From Chaunax sp. Z400 (Eukaryota > Chordata > Actinopteri > Lophiiformes > Chaunacidae): a DNA stretch of 64,000 bases. The stretch lies in NCBI GenBank assembly GCA_037577475.1, contig CM075187.1, positions 1,399,046 through 1,463,045 on the forward strand, in the 5' to 3' direction. Made by a program: the position numbers and the translations under genes. The notes below the pieces were generated by a model, which made no database searches, was not told where the DNA came from, and saw nothing but the letters and a program-made list of their open reading frames with translations. Below are positions 1-12,100 of this stretch, piece after piece (the first letter of the stretch is position 1; every line of letters starts with the position of its first letter).

Positions 1-55
1 AACATTTAGACAAACTGTATTAGTGTTTCTGTTAGAGGAGTGTATCAGATGCACC

Positions 56-1774
56 TTAAAGGAACAGTTCACCCACAAATTAAAGCTCACTCTTCTTCTT
101 CTCACCTACAGGCTGATGGACAATCATTTCAGGATCTTCACAGTAAAACAGCATCAAACACTCTAAAAAACACCAAAAGAAGATGGAGACTCGTTTAAAA
201 CAAACTAATGTTTTTACTAACTAATTTTAATCTAGTCTCCATCTTCTTCAGGTGTTTTTAAACTAGTCTCCATCATCTTCAGTGTTTTAAACTAGTCTGC
301 ATCTTCTTCAGGTGTTTTAAACTAGTCTCCATCTTCTTCAGGTGTTTTAAACTACTCTCCATCTTCTTCAGGTGTTTTAAACTACTCTCTATCTTCTTTA
401 CGTGTTTTAAACTAGTCTCCTTCTTCTTCAGGTGTTTTAAACTAGTCTCCTTCTTCTTCAGGTGTTTTAAACTAGTCTCTATCTTCTTCAGTGTTTTAAA
501 CTAGTCTCCATCTTCTTCAGGTGTTTTAAACTAGTCTCCATCTTCTTCAGCTGTTTTTAAACTAGTCTCCATCTTCTTTAGGTGTTTTAAACTAGTCTCC
601 ATCTTCTTCAGGTGTTTTAAACTAGTCTCCATCTTCTTTAGGTGTTTTAAACTAGTCTCCATCATCTTCAGTGTTTTAAACTAGTCTGCATCTTCTTCAG
701 GTGTTTTAAACTAGTCTCCATCTTCTTCAGGTGTTTTAAACTAGTCTCCATCTTCTTCAGGTGTTTTAAACTACTCTCCATCTTCTTCAGGTGTTTTAAA
801 CTAGTCTCTATCTTCTTTAGGTGTTTTAAACTAGTCTCCTTCTTCTTCAGGTGTTTTAAACTAGTCTCCTTCTTCTTCAGGTGTTTTAAACTAGTCTCCT
901 TCTTCTTCAGGTGTTTTAAACTAGTCTCTATCTTCTTCAGTGTTTTAAACTAGTCTCCATCTTCTTCAGGTGTTTTAAACTAGTCTCCATCTTCTTCAGC
1001 TGTTTTTAAACTAGTCTCCATCTTCTTTAGGTGTTTTAAACTAGTCTCCATCTTCTTCAGGTGTTTTAAACTAGTCTCCATCTTCTTTAGGTGTTTTAAA
1101 CTAGTCTCCTTCTTCTTCAGGTGTTTTAAACTAGTCTCCATCTTCTTCAGGTGTTTTAAACTAGTCTCCATCTTCTTCAGGTGTTTTAAACTAGTCTCCA
1201 TCTTCTTCAGGTGTTTTAAACTAGTCTCCATCTTCTTCAGGTGTTTTAAACTAGTCTCCATCTTCTTCAGGTGTTTTAAACTAGTCTCCTTCTTCTTCAG
1301 GTGTTTTAAACTAGTCTCCATCTTCTTCAGGTGTTTTAAACTAGTCTCCATCTTCTTCAGGTGTTTTAAACTAGTCTCCATCTTCTTCAGGTGTTTTAAA
1401 CTAGTCTCCATCTTCTTCAGGTGTTTTAAACTAGTCTCCTTCTTCTTCAGGTGTTTTAAACTAGTCTCCATCTTCTTTAGGTGTTTTAAACTAGTCTCCT
1501 TCTTCTTCAGGTGTTTTAAACTAGTCTCCTTCTTCTTCAGGTGTTTTAAACTAGTCTCCTTCTTCTTCAGGTGTTTAAAACTAGTCTCCATCTTCTTCAG
1601 GTGTTTTAAACTAGTCTCTTTCTTCTTCATGTGTTTAGCAGAATGCTACTACGCTGTTTTACTGTGAAGCTCCGGAAATGATTGAGGATGAAGAACCTTC
1701 ACCCGACTCTCCATTAGCATGGAGGTGAGGAGATGATGGTTGAATTTTAATGTCTGGCTGAACTGTTCCTTTAA
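56..1774. mobile_element. TTAA-flanked MITE with an expanded internal minisatellite
   Basis: The left end reads TTAAAGGAACAGTTCACCC and the right end reads CTGAACTGTTCCTTTAA, an inverted terminal repeat with TTAA at both outer edges (56-59 and 1771-1774). TTAA target sites are typical of piggyBac-type non-autonomous elements; that assignment is inferred. Internal arms also pair: CTTCACAGTAAAACAGC near 137 and GCTGTTTTACTGTGAAG near 1653. No transposase reading frame is present. Most of the length is the tandem array at 188-1640. Short relatives lie at 22924-23047, 24682-25400, 3472-3830 and from 62365. Confidence 0.75.
188..1640. repeat. 30-bp minisatellite array, about 48 units
   Basis: The unit is about 30 bp; on the plus strand it runs from TAGTCTCCATCTTCTTC into AGGTGTTTTAAAC. 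Units differ by point changes (CTCCATC, CTCCTTC, CTCTATC, CTTTAGG) and by 1-bp indels. Because 30 is divisible by three and one minus-strand frame lacks stops, it gives a spurious 216-residue Lys/Glu/Thr/Ser/Leu/His-rich reading frame, which is not a gene. The same unit occurs inverted at 7345-7880 and once at 25327-25362. Confidence 0.95.
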
Positions 1775-2643
1775 CTCTTTCTTAAATCAACCACAACATA
1801 AACACCTTCCTGATTCCTAACGTGATTTGAGATGATTTAGTCAGATTTGTTCTCTATGTTCAAGAAGATGATTAGTGTCTGAAATGTTATCCTATGGTAA
1901 TGCTCCTGTCAACACTGACAGACAAACTAGTCGAGTAAGGAAACTAAGAAGAATCATCTCGCAGAGGATCAGCTGGAGGAGGCGTCCTGGTCCCACATGT
2001 TCCTGAAATAACGGCCTCTCCATCCTTTTCTTCCTCAGCTTCAAGCATGAAATGAATAAAGCAGAGGAGCTTGATGCTTGTTTTTCCGTAAGTTAGACTC
2101 TCCATAAAAAAGGCACCATGCACATTCATCAACCCAGACGGGAGGAGAACAAAAAAATACATCAGCAGCTGTAGGTTCACCTCTCCGTCTCTCAGGGTCC
2201 AACGTTAAGGCTTCTGTTTGTGTTAAGGCAACCTGGAGGACAGAAGAGACAACCAGGGTTCATTTCATCAGTGAGTCAAATGTCCTCATCAGTTTGATCA
2301 TATTTAGTCACATGATCCTGTTTTTAGTCCAGTTTGAATAAAAGTCTGGACATTTTAGTCTGATTGTATCAAAAGAAAACCGCCAGTATTTTAGTCCAGT
2401 TTCATAAAAGTGTTGACATTTGAGTCTTTTCCAAGACATCAGGTTATTATTAACATTTCAGACCAAACCAATATTTTTTATCATTTTCCTCTGATTTCAT
2501 TGAAATTCCAATCGTCTCATCTTTTTCCATCAACAATATTTCACATTGATTTAGTCACAGTTAGTGTTTGATGACGTCGTCGTCATGGTAAAAAGGTCGT
2601 TAACTAAAGTAACACCATAGAAAATGATCACCTGGTTCTTTCC
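1775..2643. other. 3' flank of the KIAA1671-like gene
   Basis: This is AT-rich single-copy-looking DNA between the MITE and the stop codon at 2644. It probably contains the 3' UTR of the minus-strand KIAA1671-like gene. No convincing coding exon or clear minus-strand AATAAA site was identified. The short open frame at 1944-2180 has no homology that I recognise. Confidence 0.4.
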
Positions 2644-3156
2644 TCAGCTCTCCATCTCAAATTGACTCAAACGCTTCTTGGACTTCAGCTCTTTCAACCA
2701 CTGGGGCGAGTCCTCCTCACTGCAGACAGACAGGTGTTAACACAGGGACAGACAGACAGGTGTTAACACAGGGACAGACAGACAGGTGTTAACACAGGGA
2801 CAGACAGACAGGTGTTAACACAGGGACAGACAGACAGACAGACAGACAGGTGTTAACACAGGGACAGACAGACAGACAGACAGACATACAGACAGACAGA
2901 CAGGTGTTAACACAGGGACAGACAGACAGACAGACAGACAGGTGTTAACACAGGGACAGACAGACAGACAGACAGACAGGTGTTAACACAGGGACAGACA
3001 GACAGGTGTTAACACAAGGACAGACAGACAGACAGACAGGTGTTAACACAGGGTCAGACAGACAGGTGTTAACACAGGGACAGACAGACAGGTGTTAACA
3101 CAGGGACAGACAGACAGGTGTTAACACAGGGACAGACAGACAGGTGTTAACACAGG

Positions 3157-3192
<36 letters not shown>

Positions 3193-6100
3193 GGTGTTAA
3201 CACAGGGACAAAGGGATGGACAGCTCTGTAACTAGTCCCAGCTCTAGTTACTAGCCCCAGCTCTGTAACTAGTGCTGCTTACCTGGTTTCCTTCCCACCA
3301 GGGGGGGGCAGCACACGCGCTGCCCGGGGAAGGAACGGGGACTTAGGAGAGCGAGAAATCTGTGAGGGAGACGGAGCAGGACCGTCGGTTGGATTTTCAG
3401 CTTCGCTCCTCTTCTTCAGCTGGGCCTGGGACATGGAGGACACAATTTAAAGGAGTTACTAACCAGAGATTATTAAAGGACCAGCTCACCCAGAAACGAC
3501 GACTCATCATCTGCTCATCGTCATCCTCATCAACATCCTCATCCTCATCCTGATGGTGAAACATAACCAAAATAAAGCTCAAACAGCTGATCCAAGTCTC
3601 CAAAAGCCCAGAGATTACAAACTGATCTGGGATCTTCTGGAGACGTGGATGACATCATACCAGCTGTATGGAGTCATTTATGTTGGTTGTTTAAAACGAG
3701 CAGAATGAGGCTGTTTTACTGTGAAGCTGCAGAGATGATTGATGGACTGAGAAACTCCTCCTGACTTTCCATCAGCCTGGAGGTGAGCAGATGAGGATGA
3801 TCTCCTTTCTGAGAGAGTTCCTCTGAATGTAACATTCTGTAGTGAGCAGGAAGTGACTGGAGGTGGAGATGTCACCTTTAAAGCTGAAGGGTCCATCCCA
3901 GGAAACAGGGCGATCCTCTGAGGCTGAGAGGCGACGGTGGAGCTGCTGTCACCCCCTCTGCTGTCACCCCCTCTGCTCTGCTCCTCCTCCTCGTCTTTAC
4001 TCTCAGCCTTTGGCTCTGTTAACGATAGTTACTAGATGTGTTTCCATCAACATGTTTTCTAGTGAATAAACTCAGCTACACAACTACTCCTCATCTGTGA
4101 AACAGGAAGTATATTTGAACTGTAAATGTTCTGTTGTCATGTGAGCAGACCGTGAGGTCTGACATGTCTGAGTTCTACCCTCCTGTTTAGCTCCAGATGA
4201 AGCTCAGGTGATGCAGGTGATGCTAACCTGTGGAGTCTCTGTACAGCCAGTCGGCGGCGGCTGCTCCCTCTGATGCTGCGGCGCTCTGACGGGTCGCTCT
4301 GGTAGGACGTGTCCGCGGGGCGCGTTTCTTCGCCAGCTGAGCTCTGGAGCGAAGAGCGCTGGTGTCTAAGAGAGCGGCCGGAGCCTGGACATCCAGACAC
4401 AGACAATGATTGGTGGGTTTTTGCTGCAGCAGATGAATTCCCACACTGAGCTGTGGAAACATCACCTCAGACTCACCTCAGGGAAAGACGGCGTCTGAGT
4501 CTCCGATGACGGCAGCGGCGGCGGGACGCTGTCCACGGTGTCGGTGTCTAACAGTGAGGAGGGGTCACCGGGGGTGTGGGGGGGAGTGGGCTTCCTTGGT
4601 GAAGGGCTCAGATTGCTCTCTGAACTGGGAGTGGCCGGAGTGAGGCTGCAACACAACCAATCACAGCGTTTGTTTACAATAACTACAATAACAACCTAAC
4701 AAATTATTAACATCTCCGTCATCTAATATTGTCATCCACCTCTGTAGAGGGGTGTGATGGACATCACTGCTCTCTTCTTTTACCTCTCTTTTATTCTTCT
4801 TTTGCATCTTTCTTATGTCGCTTTTATGTATTTATTGTGTTTTCTATGTGAAACTATTTGTTGCTGCCGTTTTGACCAGGACTCCCTGGAAGAAGAGATC
4901 TTGTATCTCAGTGGGACCTTCCTGGATAAATAAAGGATAAATAAATAAAATGAAAAAGATTCACGTTTGATCCTCACATAACAACACTTTGACCACCGTT
5001 AGCTGCAGACCTGACTTCCTGCTGGGCCTCAAACTAAAGACGCTAACAGTTTCAATTGAACCAAAACTAGTCAGCTAGCCGACCGGTGACGTCACGTCTG
5101 GGTGGACTTTGTTTATCAATGACACAAACAAACAACATAAAAAAACATCATTGTTGAGGTAACAATAAAAATAAATAGTTAAATAATAAGGCTAAATGGT
5201 TGTGGATCATCTGGATCTACTTCTGTGGTTCTATCCTCCTAATAAAGTAGATTTTTATGATCTGCATCAGACATATTCATAAAGTGTCTCGTATTAAAAC
5301 ATACTGTATATCTGATAGACCTTCATTACTGAGTTGGTTCAGGAGGTCGGGGACAGATGATCATGTAACTGCTGACACCTGTCTGTGGTGGAGGGTACTG
5401 CTGGAGCTGCTATGAAATTAGATCAAATAATTGATTTATGCTGCTACGACAGCTTCCTGTAGCACCTTATAGGTCTTTTAGATCGTGAAACTGTGTTAAA
5501 ATTCATCCACTATAAAGGGTGATGTCATATCTGATCTCTGATGATTCAAACTGCTCTAACATCTGTTAGCTGTTCATCCTCACATATGATGTCCATGATG
5601 TCCTGTTAAAAATCATTTTAAAGTGTGGTTTTACCTCAAAAAACAAGCAAAAGTTTCACTAAATTATGTGGAGCGGTTGGACCGGAGTCTGGATCCTGGG
5701 GTCTGGATCCTGGGGTCTGGATCCTGGGGTCAGAGGCGGATCCAGGAGTTTATGTAACTTTCCTAATAGCATTTTAGACATTTTCTCTAATTTCTCAGGA
5801 AATAATCCAGTAGAAAATAACATATTTACAGAGTTGACATGTCTAAGTGTGTATATAGTGCAGATCCAGATCCAGATCATAATCCAGATCTGGTGGATGT
5901 AAAACGTGTGCTGCTGGTCCTCTGAAGTCTGCAGGCCCCACAAATCTCCACATGTATTAAGGTATTATGTGTCTGCCTGGCCTGTTGAGGTTTTCCTCTG
6001 ATTTTTGTGCTTCTACAGATTCAGATGCTTTCTTTGTGATCTGTTTTGATGTGATTCATAATCTGGAGTTTTATTTTGAAAGTCCACAGGGGTTCTTAAT

Positions 6101-9100
6101 GCAGTTCCTGTGTCTGACTTCCTGTCTGGCTCAATCTGCTCCGTGCATCTCGACATGACTTCCATCAAATACAGGCTCAGGTGTTTTCTCCACATATGGG
6201 ACACTTCTGAAAACTCCCTGCAGACTTGGTCCAATCACTGGATGATACCATCAGCTCTGACAGCTACATCCCTGAAGACGCCGCTGCACCGCTGGAATGG
6301 GAACGCTGACCTGTGTTGTGTGCATCTAAACACACTGTGGATAGAGGAGACCGGGTCCTGTGTGCTGACCTGTCATCAGTGCGGAGTCCCGTCTCCCAGG
6401 TCCCGTACTGACTGTCCGTCTCATGAGGTGGTGTCTCGCCGCTGCCCCCCCTCTCCTCCTCCTCACCACTGTTACTCTGCTTCTGTTGCACCTGGAAACA
6501 TGACAGAGAAAAGGAACAAATGAATGAGGAGGAATCAAACAGGAAGTTACAGAACAGATGAGTTCCTCGTGGTCACGGAGGCCAGAGGAGTCCAGTCGTT
6601 TCCTCAGACGCCTCCTCATTTGTCAAACACCGATCAAAGATTCATGAGATCAATCAAGACTGATGTAGAAAATAGAGAGAGGTTTGATTGAATGAACGCT
6701 CCACCCACAATAAATATTCATCAGTTCATCCTGTGAGAACAAACATCACCTCCAGTCGTGGGTAAATCAATATGACGAGTGGTGCTGAGGAGGCAGCAGT
6801 GGTCTGGTCTGAACGAGAGGTGGAGGGATGAGTTGGTGGAGACCAGAGACGGAGGTGTGTGGTGATGGAGTGTTTGCTGTCTATCGAACCATGCCTGTTT
6901 TAATGAGGCGGGTACAGAGGACATACTGTCTCAGCAGCACAGAGGCTCGGCTACGCATGAACTCACAACCCTGGCCTACATACAGGAAACAATAGAACGT
7001 GATTCTGTCCTTAGATGTTGTCTCAGGGGTGGACACAGAAACGTGATACACCTGGTTCTGTAATAGTCCAGGTTCCTAAACTACAGCAGCGACTTGTGAC
7101 GGTAGATCAGAGCCTCGTGAATGATCCCCTTGTTTTCTGTGTGTGAAAGAAGAGACACACAAAGAGTACCGAAAAGACTCAGAGACAAAACTCAAGGCAG
7201 GCTGTGATAAACGTGCCGAAGAGAGAGTGAAGTATTCAAGTTCATCAAGTTTCTACACACTTTACTGCGTTAGAGACAGACACGGACGCACAACACCAAA
7301 CATCTCTGGAACTTCACAGTAAAACAACGTTACAGCATGGATGAGATGGAGACTAGTTTAAAACACCTGAAGAAGGAGACTAGTTTAAAACACCTGAAGA
7401 AGATGGAGACTAGTTTAAAACACCTGAAGAAGATGGAGACTAGTTTAAAACACCTGAAGAAGAAGGAGACTAGTTTAAAACACCTGAAGAAGAAGGAGAC
7501 TAGTTTAAAAACACCTGAAGAAGAAGGAGACTAGTTTAAAAACACCTGAAGAAGATGGAGACTAGTTTAAAACACCTGAAGAAGAAGGAGACTAGTTTAA
7601 AACACCTGAAGAAGATGGAGACTAGTTTAAAACACCTGAAGAAGATGGAGACTAGTTTAAAACACCTGAAGAAGAAGGAGACTAGTTTAAAACACCTGAA
7701 GAAGATGGAGACTAGTTTAAAACACCTGAAGAAGATGGAGACTAGTTTAAAACACCTGAAGAAGATGGAGACTAGTTTAAAACACCTGAAGAAGATGGAG
7801 ACTAGTTTAAAACACCTGAAGAAGATGGAGACTAGTCTAAAAGACCTGAAGAAGAAGGAGACTAGTTTTAAACACCTGAACGTCCCACAGATGCTCTATT
7901 GGATTGAGATCTGGTGAATATGCTGGTCAAGGAAGGACAGTGACATTGTTCGGGTCCAGGTCTACACCTGACAGACATGAGCCACATGTGGTCGGTCTGG
8001 TTGTCATGCATTAAGGTGATGCCTGATTGTTGTATCCTGGGAATGACGTGTGGACCTAGAACCGTATGTCGGAGACGGATGGCTGTGAATGTGGACCAGG
8101 TTTGACCATCATCCATTAGCAGAAGCCTTCTTGGCTAGCCTTCTCATGGACCCAACAGATGAACACTGATTCCTTCAGACAAAATCAGAGGACACATTAA
8201 CAGCTGGAAGAACAGTGAGACCTGAAGTATCTTCATGAATGATTAAACAGATCAGTCTTCACTTTCAGATGGAGACCTCGTCATTCTGATATCCCTGTTG
8301 AAAAAATGCCAAAAAAAATCCCCTTGTAAAAGGGTGATAGAAATTCCTCTCCAGTGTGTTTGTTACCCAACAACAACAACACTCCTGATCAGCTCAGAGG
8401 AGGAACACAGTCTTTGCTGGGACATGTTGGACAGAGGTGATGTCATCCTCAGAGCCTTTTAGAGGCTCATTCACAACCTCACAGCAGTACATTTGTGGCT
8501 TTTAACGGCCTCATTACTGGACTCTTCCTACTTCCTTATTACCTCTGTCAAAGTCAGGTTAAACAGGTTTATTGTCCAAACAATAAACGGTTGTTGGGTT
8601 ATTCTGCTGAAGGGACACTCAGAGGCAGAGGGTCAACCACAAACATGGAGAACATGGTGGATGAAGGAAGGAGGCCTTACAGAACCAACAGGTCCAGCTG
8701 CAATGATTTAAATCTGTCTGGAGGAAAGCTTTTCCTTAATAACATTAGCAATAGCCAGCTTCCCCGAGACAGGAAGGGTGTGTCAGAGGAAACAACATAA
8801 CAAAGAGCGGATGAATGGAAGGATGAAGGAGAGAAAGGGCTGATCACTAAATAGGCCTGAGTGACAATCTGAGGAGGAAGGGGCTGGAGCGAGGCCTTGG
8901 AAACTTCTATGATAAGTGTCTCTGGGAGCCTCAGCCGTACGGGACGGTCGTACGGGACGGTCTGCGGATCGCTCCGACCTCAACAGATGGTGTCAGACTA
9001 CAGCAGAGAACACAGAGGGAGCAGCTACCGCACATATAAGAACCAGGTTGTTATAGGTCCTGCCATCTTTAAGTCAAAATGCATAGATGCGTACTGCACA

Positions 9101-12100
9101 ACAAATGTTGTTACCTTCGAGGGCATCTGATACAAACATCACTGGCTGTCATATCTGTAAAGAAGTCATATCTATCTAAGACGACACGTCTCACCTGAGG
9201 AAACACCTGGTCAAACATTAAATACAGCTAAAAGATGGAGTGGACCTTTGATAGCCTAAGACAAGTCTGCTGCAGCAGCTGCAGCTAATGTTAGAATATC
9301 TGCAGCCAGCGCTGCAGCTAATGTTAGCACGTCTGCAGCCAGTGCTGCAGCTAACGTTAGCACGTCTGCAGCCAGTGCTGCAGCTAATGTTAGCACATCT
9401 GCAGCCAGTGCTGCAGCTAATGTTAGCACGTCTGCAGCCAGCACTGCACTTGTTCGTGTAGTTGAACCCATCATGGAAACTTTAAGTGAGGTGTCTACAA
9501 CTTCATGACATCATGATGTGATTAATTAGCTATCTAAATAAGTTGTTAGCTTAGCATTTTTGCTAGCATTAGGCAATACACAGCCTCAACACACAGCCAG
9601 CCAATGACCCCATCTGAAACTCCTTACCAACATGCTAATTAGTTCGCTGTCTTTTTAGTACGTCTGAAACCTGAGGATGAAACCAGTGGTACATGAAGTT
9701 ACGTGGCAATATGACAGTATTCTGTTAGTGATGCTGGTTGTTATGACCCTCGCATTAGTGAGTCAGTTCATCACTTTCTTCATGTTAGCCCAGGTATCAG
9801 GTTGAGTTAAGAGTTCAAAGTAAAAACATTTTCTCCAGCTGATCCCAGATCAGTGAACAGATTCCTCTTCTGGAGAAATGATGGTTACTGATTTATCTTT
9901 ACATCACAAATTACATTTTTGTTTTCAAATTAAGTCAAGTACTGCAAAAAGGCACCAGGACAAATGTTAATTCCCCCCCTTACAACTACTGAGAGACCAT
10001 AAAACACATTCAATCACAACTCTTACTTTGACCACCACTCCCTGTTCTCCTCTCATCTGCTCTGGTCAGTCTGGTCGGGGTGGAGTGGGAAAATATGCAC
10101 TCATGTACACAGCAGTAATCAATATCAATATCCTACAGACATTCAAAACAACTGCTCCCATGAGCGCTAATCTCAGGTCAACAAATGGCCATTCTAGCCG
10201 CATGTCAGAGGGCTTACATTAAGACGAAGGCCGACAGTGCTGTGTTATTCTGCCAGTCTATAAGCGGTTCATACGGACCGGCTCAGCTGCACAAAGCTCC
10301 AAGAACAGAGAAAGAATGTAAAAAGCTGACCTGACTTAAGAACTGAACTCAGAGCAGATTATTCTCATTTCTCTCAGGCTGCTGTTTGTTTGGCTGCTTT
10401 CTGCCAACATGATGACAGTTTCTCTTATAACTCAACATTATTTAGTTCTGTGGTGTCATCAGGTCACATGACTTCCTGTACAAGAATCAAATGGCTCTGA
10501 TTGGTTTAGCTCTACAGCCCACTGTTCAGAAATTACTGCTGGGTGTTTTTGTTTTCATGTATTTTATGGTGTTTGTGTTTCTCCTGGTAGGAAAAGAAGT
10601 TTCACCTAACTTGTTTTTCATAAATCATCTGTAAAAACAGATGCCATAATATCATTATTTTCATGGTTAATGGAGTGATAAATAAGTCTATCATAATGAC
10701 ATAACATTCATTATTATTATTATTATTATTATCATCATTATTATTATTATCATTATTACTATTATTATTATTATTATTGTCATCATTATTAGGTATGAGA
10801 ACCCTTCTAGTTGTAAAAGATTTAAATTCCTTCTGAATTAGTCCATCAGCTGTTTTCCAGAAGTTTGCTGCTGGTTTGTTCCTCATGAAGCCTTGCTGAC
10901 CTCATGACATGGTGACACTTTATTTTTACACGTCTAACATGACATAGATGGAAGGTCAGAGTACTTCCATGGCCACAGGATGGAAACTGGTCATCTTGGA
11001 AAATCATTTGAGAGCATAGCTGTGTCATAATTCATGGGATGCATCATTGGATTTGACTGAATGGGTCCCAGTGGGGCAACAAGGCCGTCCCATTTCCAAG
11101 GCTCCTTCTTTTCCAGGGCCGATCCTATATCACCAGACTCAATGCAGACCCCTGATGCTTACATTCTTTTTCCTGTGTGCCTCCATATTACTACAACTGT
11201 GTCTAGTACCATTATGACTACTGGACCACAGCTTTCATTATGATTACTCATCAACTAATCAACTCCAGCTGTCAGCGTTGTTAGGCAACAGGAGCGGCGT
11301 GTCATGATGCAAGAGTAAGGAAGGGGACAGGTGACATAAATAGGAAAATCCTCCATAGACCAGACGTCTCATCTAACAGGCCTCAGTGCAGCCTTAGTGG
11401 TCAACGACGGCCACGACTCTGAAAACTGCATCCTTCAAAGGATGCAACTGAATTCAGACACAGTGAGTGAATTGATTTCTTATATATGTTACTATTCAGT
11501 GAGATTCAGGTCAATAATCAAAATGAAAACCACTCAAATACTAAAGCCTGACATCAAAACAATAGTCAAACCTGACGTCTTAGAAAAGACTTTTAGTGAC
11601 TAAACCTGGACTAAGAAACAGGATCATGTGACTAATTATAGTTTTAAAAAATGAAGATATTTAGCACAGAACTAAGACTACATTAAAAAACAGCTGACAA
11701 AATGAACACTACTACTAAAGCATGAATACTGTACATGAAGCTGACCAACAAGTTTCTTCATGGATTTAAAAAGTTTTTCTGCTAATTAGAAAAAAGACAG
11801 AGCTGACCAGCAGGTTAGCAGCTTTTAATGGACTAAGTCTATTTAAAACCATCAAAAACACGACTGTGAACTCATCAGACTCAACGTCGACTCGCACAGC
11901 CGCGTCCTGAAAACACCTCTTATCTCCAGCAGCTGTGACTCATGAGGTGTTTCACAGCAGCAAACAGGCGTAACCTAAAGATAGGAGCACTGCAGCGTAT
12001 CCATATCCTAACATGGACGTCTAAATCTGTCTGGAGCACAGACCGGGCTGGATATCAGGGTGGAGACCAGCACAATCACATTTGTGTCTCTTTTCCTCTT

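Noticed and set aside
980..1630. A 216-residue minus-strand open frame of KKMETSLKHL repeats
   Set aside because: It is produced by the 30-bp minisatellite, whose unit is divisible by three and free of stops. There is no splice context, domain or flanking gene.
188..1640. CRISPR-like regularity of the tandem arrays
   Set aside because: There are no unique spacers; whole units are similar and directly adjacent, and the genome is eukaryotic.
7337..7917. Plus-strand frames of 65 and 120 residues with the same repeat peptide
   Set aside because: These come from the inverted copy of the minisatellite; a 1-bp indel splits the frame and the tail runs into Tc1-like DNA.
9256..9474. Ala/Leu-rich minus-strand frame resembling a membrane or antifreeze-like peptide
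   Set aside because: It is simply the 33-bp minisatellite translated; no start context or neighbouring exons.
10602..10886. Asn/Asp-rich minus-strand frame
   Set aside because: It is explained by the ATT/ATC microsatellite.
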